Below are positions 16,796 through 24,817 of a stretch of 51,018 bases of DNA, piece by piece. The stretch is taken from the NCBI RefSeq assembly GCF_004793765.1, contig NZ_SRYM01000026.1, positions 1 through 51,018 on the forward strand. The letters are read 5' to 3'. The notes beneath the pieces were generated by a model. That model did no database searches and had not been told where the DNA came from. It worked only from the letters and a program-made list of their open reading frames with translations. The translations under genes and the position numbers were made by a program. Source of the DNA: Parabacteroides distasonis (lineage in GTDB: Bacteria; Bacteroidota; Bacteroidia; Bacteroidales; Tannerellaceae). Numbering within the stretch: position 1 is the stretch's first letter; the number at the start of each line of letters is the position of its first letter.

Positions 16796-17677
16796 CTATA
16801 CATCACAGATACGGATACACTTCTCCAAGGAAGCGATCTTGTCTTCTCGGGCGGGGACGAACTCCTGCCCAACGAAGCCTTTATAGCCTGTCTCCATAAG
16901 AGCCTTGATGATAGCCGGATAGTAAAGCTCTTGCGTCTCGTCGATCTCGGCACGTCCCGGGCTACCTCCGGTATGGACATGGGAGAAGTATTGATTATAT
17001 TTCCGGATATTCTCGATGATATTCCCCTCCATGATCTGCATATGATAAATATCATACAGTAACTTAAAATTAGGGGAACCGATACGGCGGCAAAGCTCCG
17101 CACCCCAAACCGTATGATCGCAAAGATAATCCTTATGGCCGACACTGTTCAAAAGCTCCATGGTCAAGACGACCTTGTGTTTCTCCGCTAACGGGATAAG
17201 GCGCCTCAACCCCTTCTCGCAGTTCTCCCAGCCTTGCAAGTCCGTTACGCCGTTACGTCTGCCGGAGAAGCAAATCAAGTTTGTCAATCCAGCGTCCGCC
17301 ACCATCGGGATCACCTTCTCATAACTGGCAACCAACTCGTCATGCAAGGCCGGATCATTGAACCCCCGGTCTATTCCAAGCCCGGCCCCTTGCGCCATCG
17401 CCACCGTCAGGCCATGCTTTTGTACGATCGGCCAATCTACCGGGTCCAGCAACTCAATGGATTCAATCCCTATATGCTTACAGATCTCACAGAACTCGTC
17501 CAGATTATAATCACCGAAACACCATTTACTTACGGAATGGCGGACATTTCCTTTCAAGGGTTCCTTCACGTCTGTTTTCTTTTTCGCGGCGGCGGCCGCC
17601 TCGATACCTGTAGTAGCCAAAGCTACACCTCCGGCTAGAAATGTCTTGATAGCCGTTCTTCTTGATATGTTTTCCAT
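16796..17677 (-). CDS. Tat-exported sugar isomerase/epimerase-like protein (hydroxypyruvate isomerase type)
   Basis: 293 residues from the ATG at 17677 (MENISRRTAIKTFLAGG). The twin-arginine signal SRRTAIK and the Ala-rich stretch after it imply folded export by Tat. The rest is an AP-endonuclease-2-like TIM barrel: SKWCFGDYNLDEFC, IESIELL, TMELLNS with a metal-ligand Glu, LYDIYHMQIMEG, HVHTGG and FVGQEFVPARED with the second metal Glu. This matches hydroxypyruvate isomerase (Hyi)-like proteins, which interconvert small keto- and aldo-sugars; the true substrate in the periplasm is unknown. It is divergent from the DUF2490 gene and has its own -7 box. Confidence 0.85.
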   Translation of the reverse strand: MENISRRTAIKTFLAGGVALATTGIEAAAAAKKKTDVKEPLKGNVRHSVSKWCFGDYNLDEFCEICKHIGIESIELLDPVDWPIVQKHGLTVAMAQGAGLGIDRGFNDPALHDELVASYEKVIPMVADAGLTNLICFSGRRNGVTDLQGWENCEKGLRRLIPLAEKHKVVLTMELLNSVGHKDYLCDHTVWGAELCRRIGSPNFKLLYDIYHMQIMEGNIIENIRKYNQYFSHVHTGGSPGRAEIDETQELYYPAIIKALMETGYKGFVGQEFVPAREDKIASLEKCIRICDV

Positions 17678-17705
17678 GTATTCGAATTTGATAGTTAATA
17701 GGAGA

Positions 17706-17713
17706 CAAATATA
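17706..17713 (-). promoter_or_regulatory. -7 promoter box of the Tat isomerase gene
   Basis: On the minus strand it reads TATATTTG, a full match to TAnnTTTG, 28 bases before the ATG at 17677. No clear -33 TTTG is seen. Confidence 0.5.
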
Positions 17714-17742
17714 CGGAAAATCGGATATAATATCCCGAGATG

Positions 17743-17772
17743 TTGGTATTACATCCAAAAACACTACTTTTG
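17743..17772 (+). promoter_or_regulatory. Promoter of the DUF2490 gene
   Basis: TTGG (-33-like) at 17743-17746, an 18-base spacer and TACTTTTG (-7) at 17765-17772. The implied transcript would start near 17778 and leave a leader of only about 15 bases before the ATA codon at 17792. Confidence 0.55.
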
Positions 17773-17791
17773 CATACGGAAATCACTCTAC

Positions 17792-18454
17792 ATAAAAAAC
17801 ACATCATATACAAAACGATCTATTTATCTGATCCTATTCTTTATAATAGGATGCACTTCATCCTTATACGGAATGAAGGGCGCAGGTGTGTATTTCAAGG
17901 CGAGCCTATGCGGAAAAATCTATAAGCATTTATCCTTTCTTGTAGAAGAGGACATCCGTCCGAGAGATGACTTCAAGGAAGCGGAATGGTTCCTTACCAC
18001 CGTTGAGGTAAACTACAAGTTTAACAAATATCTTCTAGCAGGAAGCGGATATATGTCTCTAGCGCGATACAAGGCATCCGACAAGTTACGAAACCGATAT
18101 TATCTCTACGCTACGGGGACTTATTCAGCCGGACGTTTTACCCTCTCTGTCCGGGAACGTTTTCAAAGTACCTATAAGGTTCACGCCGGACATCCCAAGA
18201 ATTATCTGCGTTCGATGCTGACCCTCTCCTATAAGATCGGTAAGAGTGATTTCTGTCCTTTTGCCTATACTGAGATCTTCAACGACACGCGAAATAAGAT
18301 GCGGTCCGATAAGATCCGTTTCTCCACAGGAAGTAATTACCGACTAAACCCGAACAATAACCTCCAACTCTATTATCGCTACCATATATTTAATGTAGAC
18401 GATCCTGTAAATTACCGCCATGCGATCGGTATCTGCTATACCCATCGTTTTTAA
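17792..18454 (+). CDS. DUF2490 outer-membrane-type beta protein, apparent ATA start
   Basis: From 17873 the protein is a DUF2490-type antiparallel beta sheet: alternating strands such as WFLTTVEVNYKFNKYLLAGS, RNRYYLYATGTYSAGRFTLS and SNYRLNPNNNLQLYYRYHIF, ending in an aromatic residue (HRF) as outer-membrane strands do. The first in-frame ATG (17873) lies after a hydrophobic run and would leave no signal peptide. Reading back in frame to 17792 gives IKNTSYTKRSIYLILFFIIG, then CTSSLYG, a good signal peptide, but its first codon is ATA, not ATG. The promoter position favours this start. Either ATA is used, or the start codon has been lost by a G-to-A change. Function unknown. Confidence 0.65.
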   Translation: MKNTSYTKRSIYLILFFIIGCTSSLYGMKGAGVYFKASLCGKIYKHLSFLVEEDIRPRDDFKEAEWFLTTVEVNYKFNKYLLAGSGYMSLARYKASDKLRNRYYLYATGTYSAGRFTLSVRERFQSTYKVHAGHPKNYLRSMLTLSYKIGKSDFCPFAYTEIFNDTRNKMRSDKIRFSTGSNYRLNPNNNLQLYYRYHIFNVDDPVNYRHAIGICYTHRF

Positions 18455-18466
18455 TGAGAATTTTCG

Positions 18467-18474
18467 TACCTTCG
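18467..18474 (+). promoter_or_regulatory. -7 promoter box of the queuosine-precursor transporter
   Basis: TACCTTCG, one base from TAnnTTTG, placed so that transcription would start just before the riboswitch-like fold. A T-rich -33 region (18447-18452) overlaps the end of the DUF2490 gene. Confidence 0.4.
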
Positions 18475-18479
18475 CGTCC

Positions 18480-18513
18480 TGAGTGCTTGATAAACCTCGT
18501 TAAAAACAAGAAG
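18480..18513 (+). promoter_or_regulatory. Probable preQ1-I riboswitch
   Basis: The short leader can fold as an H-type pseudoknot like class I preQ1 riboswitches: P1 TGAG (18480-18483) with CTCG (18496-18499), P2 CTTG (18486-18489) with CAAG (18507-18510), and an A-rich loop TTAAAAA between. AAACC precedes the P1 3' strand, where the ligand-reading C lies in known members. The P2 3' strand runs into AAGAAG just before the ATG at 18516, so ligand binding could hide the ribosome site. P1 is only 4 bp with one G-U pair, which limits confidence. The gene it precedes, a queuosine-precursor transporter, is an expected target. Confidence 0.6.
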
Positions 18514-18515
18514 AC

Positions 18516-19196
18516 ATGCAAAAAACAGTTACAGTACCTTTCATGCTGCTAGGTATACTTTTTAATATATGCCTTGTAGCGTCCAATCTTTTAGAGACAA
18601 AAGTAGTGCAAGTAGGCGGTATAACGGCTACCGCAGGTTTGATCGTATTCCCGATCTCGTATATCATCAATGATTGTATAGCGGAAGTGTGGGGATTCAA
18701 AAAGGCACGGCTAATTATCTGGAGTGGCTTCGCCTCTAATTTTCTGGTGATCGCTTTTGCGCAACTAGCGGTACTATTACCGGCCGCCCCTTTCTGGGAA
18801 GGCGAGGAAGGCTTCAATTTCGTGTTCGGGATGGCTCCGCGTATAGCGGTCGCCAGCTTGATAGCGTTTCTGGTCGGTTCTTTCCTAAACGCCTACGTGA
18901 TGAGCAAGATGAAAATCGCCTCCAACGGACAGCATTTCTCGTTACGGGCGATCGTATCCACCCTTATCGGCGAGAGCGCCGACTCCGTGATCTTTTTCCC
19001 GATCGCTTTCGCCGGATTGATCCCGGCCGGAGAACTGCTTATCATGATCGGGATGCAGGCGGTACTTAAATCCTTGTACGAGGTTATCATCCTTCCCGTC
19101 ACCATCCGTGTCGTAAAGTACATCAAGAAAGTAGACGGGAATGATGTGTATGATCTTGGTACCTCGTATAATATCTTAAAGGTTAAAGACATTTAG
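18516..19196 (+). CDS. Queuosine precursor (preQ0/preQ1) transporter, YhhQ/QPTR family
   Basis: 226 residues with about six TM helices. Family marks include GGITATAGLIVFPISYIIND, the conserved C-I-A-E-V-W-G-F stretch after it, GMAPRIAVASLIAFLVGSFLN, RAIVSTLIGESADSVIFFPI and KSLYEVIILPVTIRVVKYIK. These proteins import 7-deazaguanine precursors for the modified tRNA base queuosine. The preQ1-like pseudoknot in the leader supports the assignment independently. Confidence 0.9.
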   Translation: MQKTVTVPFMLLGILFNICLVASNLLETKVVQVGGITATAGLIVFPISYIINDCIAEVWGFKKARLIIWSGFASNFLVIAFAQLAVLLPAAPFWEGEEGFNFVFGMAPRIAVASLIAFLVGSFLNAYVMSKMKIASNGQHFSLRAIVSTLIGESADSVIFFPIAFAGLIPAGELLIMIGMQAVLKSLYEVIILPVTIRVVKYIKKVDGNDVYDLGTSYNILKVKDI

Positions 19197-19221
19197 GCCG
19201 GGACCAAACAATGACCGGCCT
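19195..19221. terminator. Shared terminator between convergent genes
   Basis: 7-bp inverted repeat AGGCCGG (19195-19201) / CCGGCCT (19215-19221) between the transporter and the HAD gene, overlapping the transporter stop. T tracts on either side are weak. Confidence 0.45.
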
Positions 19222-19836
19222 TCATTTGAATAGATGCGACCAATCCTCCCTTTGCTGCGGCATATAGGACTTCATTCCCAATAATTCAGCCGCCCGGCAA
19301 TTCACGGAAGCGTCATCAATCAGCATCGTTTCCTCAGCTAAAAGATTCGAGTCCTTCAGTACGTACTCAAAAATATCCGCGTTCGGCTTCAGCATATGCA
19401 ATTCGTAAGAGAGGTAAATCTTATGGAAGAAATCTTGGGCACGAAGACCTTGATAAGAGAAATAGGTATCTTCGGACCATTTCCAATGAAGCTCGTTCGT
19501 ATTGCTCAGAAGCATCGTATGATAGCGTTCGCGAAGCTCCAACAACAACCGCAACTTATTTTCCGGCACGTCTCCCAGCATGGCAATCCATGCGGTGTCG
19601 ATTTGCTCGTCTGTAAGGGGCTTTCCCGATAAGGCACGAATATCATCACGGAACTGTGCCACCGATATCATCCCCAACTCCAATCGTTCAAACAAATCCT
19701 TATGTTGATAGTTATTCGTGACCTGTTCCCGGATATTCTCCACGCCCAAATTCTCGAAAGCCTCGATACAGCGGTTGCGAGTCAAGTTAATAAGCACACC
19801 GCCCAAGTCTATGATCAAGTTCTTTATGCCTTCCAT
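19222..19836 (-). CDS. HAD-family phosphatase (YihX-like)
   Basis: 204 residues from the ATG at 19836 (MEGIKNLIIDLGGVLINL). HAD motif I is DLGGVL, where the second Asp is Gly, as in a number of HAD sub-groups with the DxGxV/L form. Motif II is LLSNTNE, motif III the Lys in HMLKPNADIFEYVL, and motif IV LIDDASVNCRAAELLGM. It resembles YihX-type sugar-phosphate phosphatases with an alpha-helical cap. It starts two bases past the potD stop, so it is the last gene of the polyamine transport operon; whether it acts on a related metabolite is unknown. Confidence 0.85.
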   Translation of the reverse strand: MEGIKNLIIDLGGVLINLTRNRCIEAFENLGVENIREQVTNNYQHKDLFERLELGMISVAQFRDDIRALSGKPLTDEQIDTAWIAMLGDVPENKLRLLLELRERYHTMLLSNTNELHWKWSEDTYFSYQGLRAQDFFHKIYLSYELHMLKPNADIFEYVLKDSNLLAEETMLIDDASVNCRAAELLGMKSYMPQQREDWSHLFK

Positions 19837-19837
19837 A

Positions 19838-21181
19838 TCATTTCTTTTTATACCAGCGACGACGTCTGCGATGTCGCCTTTTCTGTTGATAACGATTGAT
19901 CCGTTTATAGACGATCCAGACAAACAACAGACCGAAAACAGCGAATATCAATATAACAATCCAAGAGTTAAGATTGTCACCTTTTACCCGGCTCCACATT
20001 TCCAGGACAACCTCCGTCTTGTTTCCAAAATCGCGGATCATGGCACAGCGTTCCACGACCTTACGATCCGGATACTGGACCGGATTCACTCGTGCGTGCT
20101 CAGCCCCCGGCCCGAAGAAATAACTTACGTCCACAGATTCGGTAAAAGTCGTATCCATTCTCTCCTCCAATATTTCCGGAGTAGCTATAGCGCTGACATA
20201 TCCTGTCATGTCCATATTCCGGATGGCATTCTCCGGACGGCAGATATAGTCCAAGAAATAACTGGCCGCTTTCACGTTGCGGGCATACTTAGGGATCGCC
20301 CAACCATCGTACCAGATATTACTACCCTCCAAAGGAACCTCATACCCCAGATCTACGCCTACGGCACTCGCCTCTTCCATGGCCCAGACCGCATCGCCGC
20401 TCCACGTGAAATTCAACCACGCCTTTCCCTTCGTCATCATCTCCTTACCAAAATCGGCCTCCCAGCCGGCGATATTCAGTTTCATTTTCTTTAAGTATTC
20501 CTCGGCGATAGCAATCATTTCCGGGGAGCTATCGTTCATCAATTGCTCCACCGTGATCGTACCATCCGCCAACCCTCGTGAGTTAGCGTATATGATAGCG
20601 GTTCCATAAGCGTCACGATAACTATCCTTCATCAATATCTTATTCTTGAAGCGAGGATCCCAAAGGCATTTCCACGACATTACCTCGTCTCGAGAGACAT
20701 CGGCCTTATTATACAACAGACCGGCGGTTCCCCACATATAAGGAACCACGTAGTCGGTAGTCTTCCGGCCCGGCTGGCTTAACTTATTCAGTTCCGCTTG
20801 GATATAGGGAGAGACATTGTTGATATAATCCGGAGTCTTCCCGAAATTACGGTCGATCGGCAGTAAGAGGTTCTTCCGCAGCATACGCTCAATGATATAC
20901 TCCGAAGGGCAAATCAAGTCGAAATCCTCATGCCCCCGCTCAACCTTGGTCAACATGATCTCGTTGATATCAAAGACCTGATAGATAATCCGGACTTCCT
21001 CGCCCGTCTGCTCCTTATACCATTTCGGGAAATCCGTCAAGACCTCCTCGTCGATATAATCCGCCCAGTTATAAATCTTCAATATCTTGCTTCTTTCCTC
21101 GTCCGAGCGCCCGCAAGAAGTGAACAGCCCCATAAGCAGGGCCCAAACAGATAAGATCGATATAAACTTCTTCATTTTCAT
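19838..21181 (-). CDS. potD: Spermidine/putrescine ABC transporter substrate-binding protein with C-terminal TM anchor
   Basis: 447 residues. The N-terminal lipobox LFTSC makes it a lipoprotein. The body is a PotD-type solute-binding fold: ILKIYNWADYIDEEVL, the FDLICPSEYIIERM loop, VPYMWGTAGLLYN, WLNFTWSGDAVWAMEEA and DGWAIPKYARNVKAA. Polyamine-contacting Asp, Glu and Trp residues are plausible in these loops. After the binding domain comes a strong TM helix (about 402-424, WIVILIFAVFGLLFVWIVY) and a tail of Arg/Lys (KRRHRRRRRWYKKK). Most PotD proteins lack this second anchor; the protein is probably held at both ends on the inner membrane. The gene abuts potC without a gap. Confidence 0.92.
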   Translation of the reverse strand: MKMKKFISILSVWALLMGLFTSCGRSDEERSKILKIYNWADYIDEEVLTDFPKWYKEQTGEEVRIIYQVFDINEIMLTKVERGHEDFDLICPSEYIIERMLRKNLLLPIDRNFGKTPDYINNVSPYIQAELNKLSQPGRKTTDYVVPYMWGTAGLLYNKADVSRDEVMSWKCLWDPRFKNKILMKDSYRDAYGTAIIYANSRGLADGTITVEQLMNDSSPEMIAIAEEYLKKMKLNIAGWEADFGKEMMTKGKAWLNFTWSGDAVWAMEEASAVGVDLGYEVPLEGSNIWYDGWAIPKYARNVKAASYFLDYICRPENAIRNMDMTGYVSAIATPEILEERMDTTFTESVDVSYFFGPGAEHARVNPVQYPDRKVVERCAMIRDFGNKTEVVLEMWSRVKGDNLNSWIVILIFAVFGLLFVWIVYKRINRYQQKRRHRRRRRWYKKK

Positions 21182-21970
21182 TTACGCTCGCTTCGCTTTC
21201 TCAGCACGTTTATTTATAACAATCAACAATATTAACACGGTTACGAAGATAATCGTTGAGAGAGGACGCAGTTCCGGGGTCAATCCTCCTTTCCGGGCAT
21301 CCGCATAGATAAAGGTGGAAAGAGTTTCCAAGCCCTCATTACCAATCGTAAATATGGTCACAGCGAAATCGTCGATAGACAGCGTGAAGGCGAGGATAAA
21401 GCCACTGATCATACCTGGACGGATTTCCGGGAAGATCACCTTCCGCAAGGCCTGAAACGGGGTGGCTCCCAAATCCAACGCCGCCTCGTAGATGTTCTGG
21501 TTCATTTGTTTCAAGCGGGGCATGACACTTAATACCACATACGGCGTACAGAAGGTGATATGCGCCAACACGACCGTCGTGAACCCTTGGGAGATCCCTA
21601 GGCTGACAAACAGCAGGAACAAGGAAATACCGGTGATGATATCCGGATTCAACATCGGGATGTTATTGACAAAGCTCACGGCGTTACGAGCCCTTGCCTT
21701 CAAATTAAAGATCCCGATAGCGGCCACGCTTCCCAACAAGGTAGATACCGTAGCGGCTATCATAGCGATAGCGAACGTATTCCAAAGGGCGCTGACCAAC
21801 GAATGCTGTACGTTGCCGGCAAAAAGAGAGCTATATAATTTCGTGGAGAACCCGGTCCAGTTACCCAGCACTTTCGCTTCCGTGAATGAAAAGATCATGA
21901 TAATCAAGATCGGCGAGTAGAGCAACAATAGCAAAGCCCATAGATATCCTTTAGCTAAATATTTCACCAT
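21182..21970 (-). CDS. potC: Spermidine/putrescine ABC transporter permease
   Basis: 262 residues, six TM helices. The cytoplasmic EAA loop (YEAALDLGATPFQALRKVIFPEIRPG) that docks with PotA is clear near residues 165-190. The N terminus KGYLWALLLLLYSPILIIMIFSF is typical of PotC. It overlaps the potB stop by one base (TGATG). Confidence 0.93.
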   Translation of the reverse strand: MVKYLAKGYLWALLLLLYSPILIIMIFSFTEAKVLGNWTGFSTKLYSSLFAGNVQHSLVSALWNTFAIAMIAATVSTLLGSVAAIGIFNLKARARNAVSFVNNIPMLNPDIITGISLFLLFVSLGISQGFTTVVLAHITFCTPYVVLSVMPRLKQMNQNIYEAALDLGATPFQALRKVIFPEIRPGMISGFILAFTLSIDDFAVTIFTIGNEGLETLSTFIYADARKGGLTPELRPLSTIIFVTVLILLIVINKRAEKAKRA

Positions 21971-22767
21971 CAGATAAGCCCTCCCTCATTCGCCGAATCA
22001 CTGCTCTCATTACTGAACAATCCCGTGATTCCGATTAATAACAACATGATAAGAGAAAGCGCCGCCCCGTAGTTCCACATACCGTTATTGATATTCTCCT
22101 GTATAGTCGTACCGAAGAGCTTGATATTGTTCATCGTCAATAACTCGGCGATGGCAAACGTAGAGATTGTCGGCATAAACACCATCATGATACCGCTCAT
22201 TACTCCCGGCATGGATAGCGGGAATACGGCCTTGATAAATACCTGCGACGGATTCGCCCCCAAATCTTGCGCCGCCTCGATCAAGCTGTGATCCATTTTC
22301 TGGAGCGTATTATAAATCGGGTAGATCATAAAAGGCAGGAAGTTGTACACCATACCAAAGATCAGGGCTCCCTCTCCCAACGGGAAATTCAAGAAATCGA
22401 ACAAAGCCACAGTAGCCAACGTACGGATCAAGATATTGACCCACATCGGAAGAATAAACAAAACGACCATCGTACGGGAAGTATTAAATCGGGCTTGGCT
22501 CAATATCCAAGCGGCCGGATATCCCAGCAACAGACAAAGAATGGTCGTTATCAAAGCGATCCCGACTGAATACACGAAGGTGTTTATCGCCTCGGGATGG
22601 ATCATAAACTTATGGAAATTGGCGAAAGTAAACATCCCCTCGTCATTCGTAAAGGCGTAATACACGATCAAGAGGAGCGGTATCACGACAAAGATGGCCA
22701 AGAACAGGACATAAGGAATGGTCCAGTTCCTTCGTCTCATAAAAAATGCAGAAAACGTATTGATCAC
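21970..22767 (-). CDS. potB: Spermidine/putrescine ABC transporter permease
   Basis: 265 residues if the GTG at 22767 is the start; an ATG at 22740 (MRRRNWTIPY) would give 256. The GTG lies 12 bases after the potA stop, which favours it slightly. Six TM helices, with the EAA loop LIEAAQDLGANPSQVFIKAVFPLSMPG near residues 160-185. It pairs with PotC to form the channel. Confidence 0.92.
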   Translation of the reverse strand: MINTFSAFFMRRRNWTIPYVLFLAIFVVIPLLLIVYYAFTNDEGMFTFANFHKFMIHPEAINTFVYSVGIALITTILCLLLGYPAAWILSQARFNTSRTMVVLFILPMWVNILIRTLATVALFDFLNFPLGEGALIFGMVYNFLPFMIYPIYNTLQKMDHSLIEAAQDLGANPSQVFIKAVFPLSMPGVMSGIMMVFMPTISTFAIAELLTMNNIKLFGTTIQENINNGMWNYGAALSLIMLLLIGITGLFSNESSDSANEGGLI

Positions 22768-22779
22768 TTCCTTCCCTTT

Positions 22780-24168
22780 TTAAACATGAATAATTCGAAT
22801 TTTATCCGGGGCGATCGTTATGCCGACATGGTCTCCATCATCCCATACATCGTTGGTATCGACAAAGATGTCCTCGTCCCAATCCGTAAACACGGTCAGA
22901 TGATAATGGTTGCCTTTGTATAGAATAAATTTCACCTCTCCGGTCAGGCGACCGTCTTCCTCGTTATCCTCCAAGATCACATCTTTAAAATCGATCTCGA
23001 CTTTCACTGACGTATTTGGTTCTATATCGGTTACTTCCTTGCATTCAAACGTACAGCCTAGGAATTCCACATGCGTAGCGTCGATCAACCTTCCCTCGAA
23101 GGTATTGCAAATACGTTCCTTCTTCATCACATGGATATCGAAAGGCTTGATAAGAAGCCCAACCTCGCTACCTGCCTCGAAGCAATGGTAATCCTGTACC
23201 ATAAACTCGTATCCGTTCGGGGTTTGCACCATCATCTCATAATGCACACCCTTGAAGATGGAGGAGGTCACCGTACCCGTCAACATCGCCGCCTCCGATG
23301 GCTCGAAGATGTAAATATCCTCGGGGCGCAACACGACATCTACCGGTATTTGCTCCCCGAATCCCTCATCTACACACTCAAACTCATGCCCAGCGAAAGA
23401 GACTTGCTTATCCTTGATCATCGTTCCGTTCAAGATGTTACTCTCGCCGATGAAATCGGCGACGAATGAGTTGACAGGCTCGTTATATATATCGATCGGA
23501 GTACCGATCTGCTGGATCTTCCCCTCGCTCATGACAACGATCGTATCGCTGAGCGTCAAGGCCTCCTCTTGGTCGTGGGTCACGTACACGAACGTAATGC
23601 CTAAGGACTTATGCATCTCTTTCAATTCCATTTGCATGTCCTTGCGCATCTTCAAGTCCAAGGCCGCCAACGGCTCATCCAGCAATAACACCTCCGGCTC
23701 ATTCACGATGGCGCGGGCGATCGCCACACGTTGCTGCTGGCCGCCGGAGAGGGAATCGACATCGCGATCCTCATAGTCCGTCAGCCCCACCATCTTCAAC
23801 GCCTGCTTCACTTTCTTCTCGATCGTGGCGGAAGGTAGTTTCTTCAGCTTCAAGCCAAAGGCGATATTATTGTACACATTCAGATGTGGGAACAGGGCAT
23901 ATTTCTGGAACACCGTATTCACGGGACGTTTATGCGGCGGCGTCTGCGTGATCTCCTTTCCGGCGATCGTGATAACACCCTCGGAGGCCGTCTGGAAACC
24001 GGCTATCAAACGCAACAGGGTAGTCTTTCCGCAACCGGAAGGCCCCAAAATGGTTACAAACTCGCCCTTGCGGACCTGCAAATTTACATCATTCAGCACA
24101 GCCTTCTCGCCGAAATACTTTGATACGTGCTCCACACTGATAATGCGATCGGACTTTTGTATTGACAT
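22780..24168 (-). CDS. potA: Spermidine/putrescine ABC transporter ATPase, C-terminally extended
   Basis: 462 residues, about 80-100 longer than common PotA. Walker [10 protein letters not shown] (about 42-50), Q-loop [18 protein letters not shown], signature [15 protein letters not shown] (about 140-154), Walker [12 protein letters not shown] and the switch His in VTHDQEEA. After residue 240 comes a TOBE domain ([14 protein letters not shown]..). A second TOBE-like unit fills the extension ([21 protein letters not shown] ... [15 protein letters not shown]). The added unit may be a sensor for substrate or cellular state. It heads the potABCD-HAD operon. Confidence 0.93.
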   Translation of the reverse strand: MSIQKSDRIISVEHVSKYFGEKAVLNDVNLQVRKGEFVTILGPSGCGKTTLLRLIAGFQTASEGVITIAGKEITQTPPHKRPVNTVFQKYALFPHLNVYNNIAFGLKLKKLPSATIEKKVKQALKMVGLTDYEDRDVDSLSGGQQQRVAIARAIVNEPEVLLLDEPLAALDLKMRKDMQMELKEMHKSLGITFVYVTHDQEEALTLSDTIVVMSEGKIQQIGTPIDIYNEPVNSFVADFIGESNILNGTMIKDKQVSFAGHEFECVDEGFGEQIPVDVVLRPEDIYIFEPSEAAMLTGTVTSSIFKGVHYEMMVQTPNGYEFMVQDYHCFEAGSEVGLLIKPFDIHVMKKERICNTFEGRLIDATHVEFLGCTFECKEVTDIEPNTSVKVEIDFKDVILEDNEEDGRLTGEVKFILYKGNHYHLTVFTDWDEDIFVDTNDVWDDGDHVGITIAPDKIRIIHV

Positions 24169-24225
24169 TATCCTCTAACCTAATTACAATTAAACAATTA
24201 CGGTTTACCACCCTAAAAAGCGGCA

Positions 24226-24233
24226 CAAATGTA
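24226..24233 (-). promoter_or_regulatory. -7 promoter box of potABCD
   Basis: Minus-strand TACATTTG, a full TAnnTTTG match, 58 bases before the potA ATG. No convincing -33 element. Confidence 0.45.
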
Positions 24234-24283
24234 CATATTTTTAACGGTTCTGCGATAGAGTCTATACGTTATATACGAAAATA

Positions 24284-24373
24284 TTATTGGAAACTCATTT
24301 TGTATGCGCCGGATTTTAATTGATAGATAGCTTTACCATCCTTCAATCCCATGCAACCATCCGGACAGCAACC
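24284..24373 (-). pseudogene. C-terminal remnant of an unknown gene
   Basis: The minus strand reads GCCPDGCMGLKDGKAIYQLK then SGAYKMSFQ and stops at 24284; a TAG lies just before it. The Cys-rich, protein-like text has no start and ends at the point where the msrA remnant begins on the other strand. It looks like the tail of a gene cut by the same rearrangement. Family not recognised. Confidence 0.35.
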
Positions 24374-24378
24374 CTAAG

Positions 24379-24777
24379 ACTATAGGCAAAATACGTGGAA
24401 AAATAGATAATCCGACCTATCCAGAAGTGAAAACAGGCATGACAGGTCATGTGGAAACTGTCAAGGTAGTATTCGATTCGTCGCAGACTAGCTATGAGGA
24501 TTTACTTCGCCTTTATTTCGAGACCCATGACTTCACGCAAGTAGGAGGACAAGGATCGGACATAGGCACACAATATCGTTCCGTTATTTTCTATTGCGAC
24601 GAACAACAGAAAAAAATGACTGAGAAATATATCGGGATATTAACAGATAAAGGATATAAGGTAGCGACTGCTTTAGAACCCGCTACCACCTTCTGGGTTG
24701 GCGAGGATTATCACCAACATTATTATGACAAGAAAGGAGATACACCCTATTGTCATATCTATCGAAAAATCTTTTAG
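24379..24777 (+). pseudogene. msrA: Peptide methionine sulfoxide reductase A, 5'-truncated
   Basis: From 24379 the frame reads TIGKIRGKIDNPTYPEVKTG then MTGHVETVKVVFD, and continues through SYEDLLRLYFETHDFTQVGGQGSDIGTQYRS to EDYHQHYYDKKGDTPYCHIY. This is the middle and end of MsrA. The N-terminal GCFW motif with the catalytic Cys and the YxGG strand are missing; the sequence before 24379 belongs to other DNA. The only start codon is a GTG at 24427, inside the domain. The product cannot reduce methionine sulfoxide. Confidence 0.85.
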
Positions 24778-24817
24778 AGTTGATAGTTTAATTACCGCTT
24801 GTCGTAACCGTCAATTG

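Noticed and set aside
19222-19836. Inactive HAD enzyme because motif I is DLGGVL
   Set aside because: HAD phosphatases with this DxGxV/L form exist, and the other three motifs are intact.
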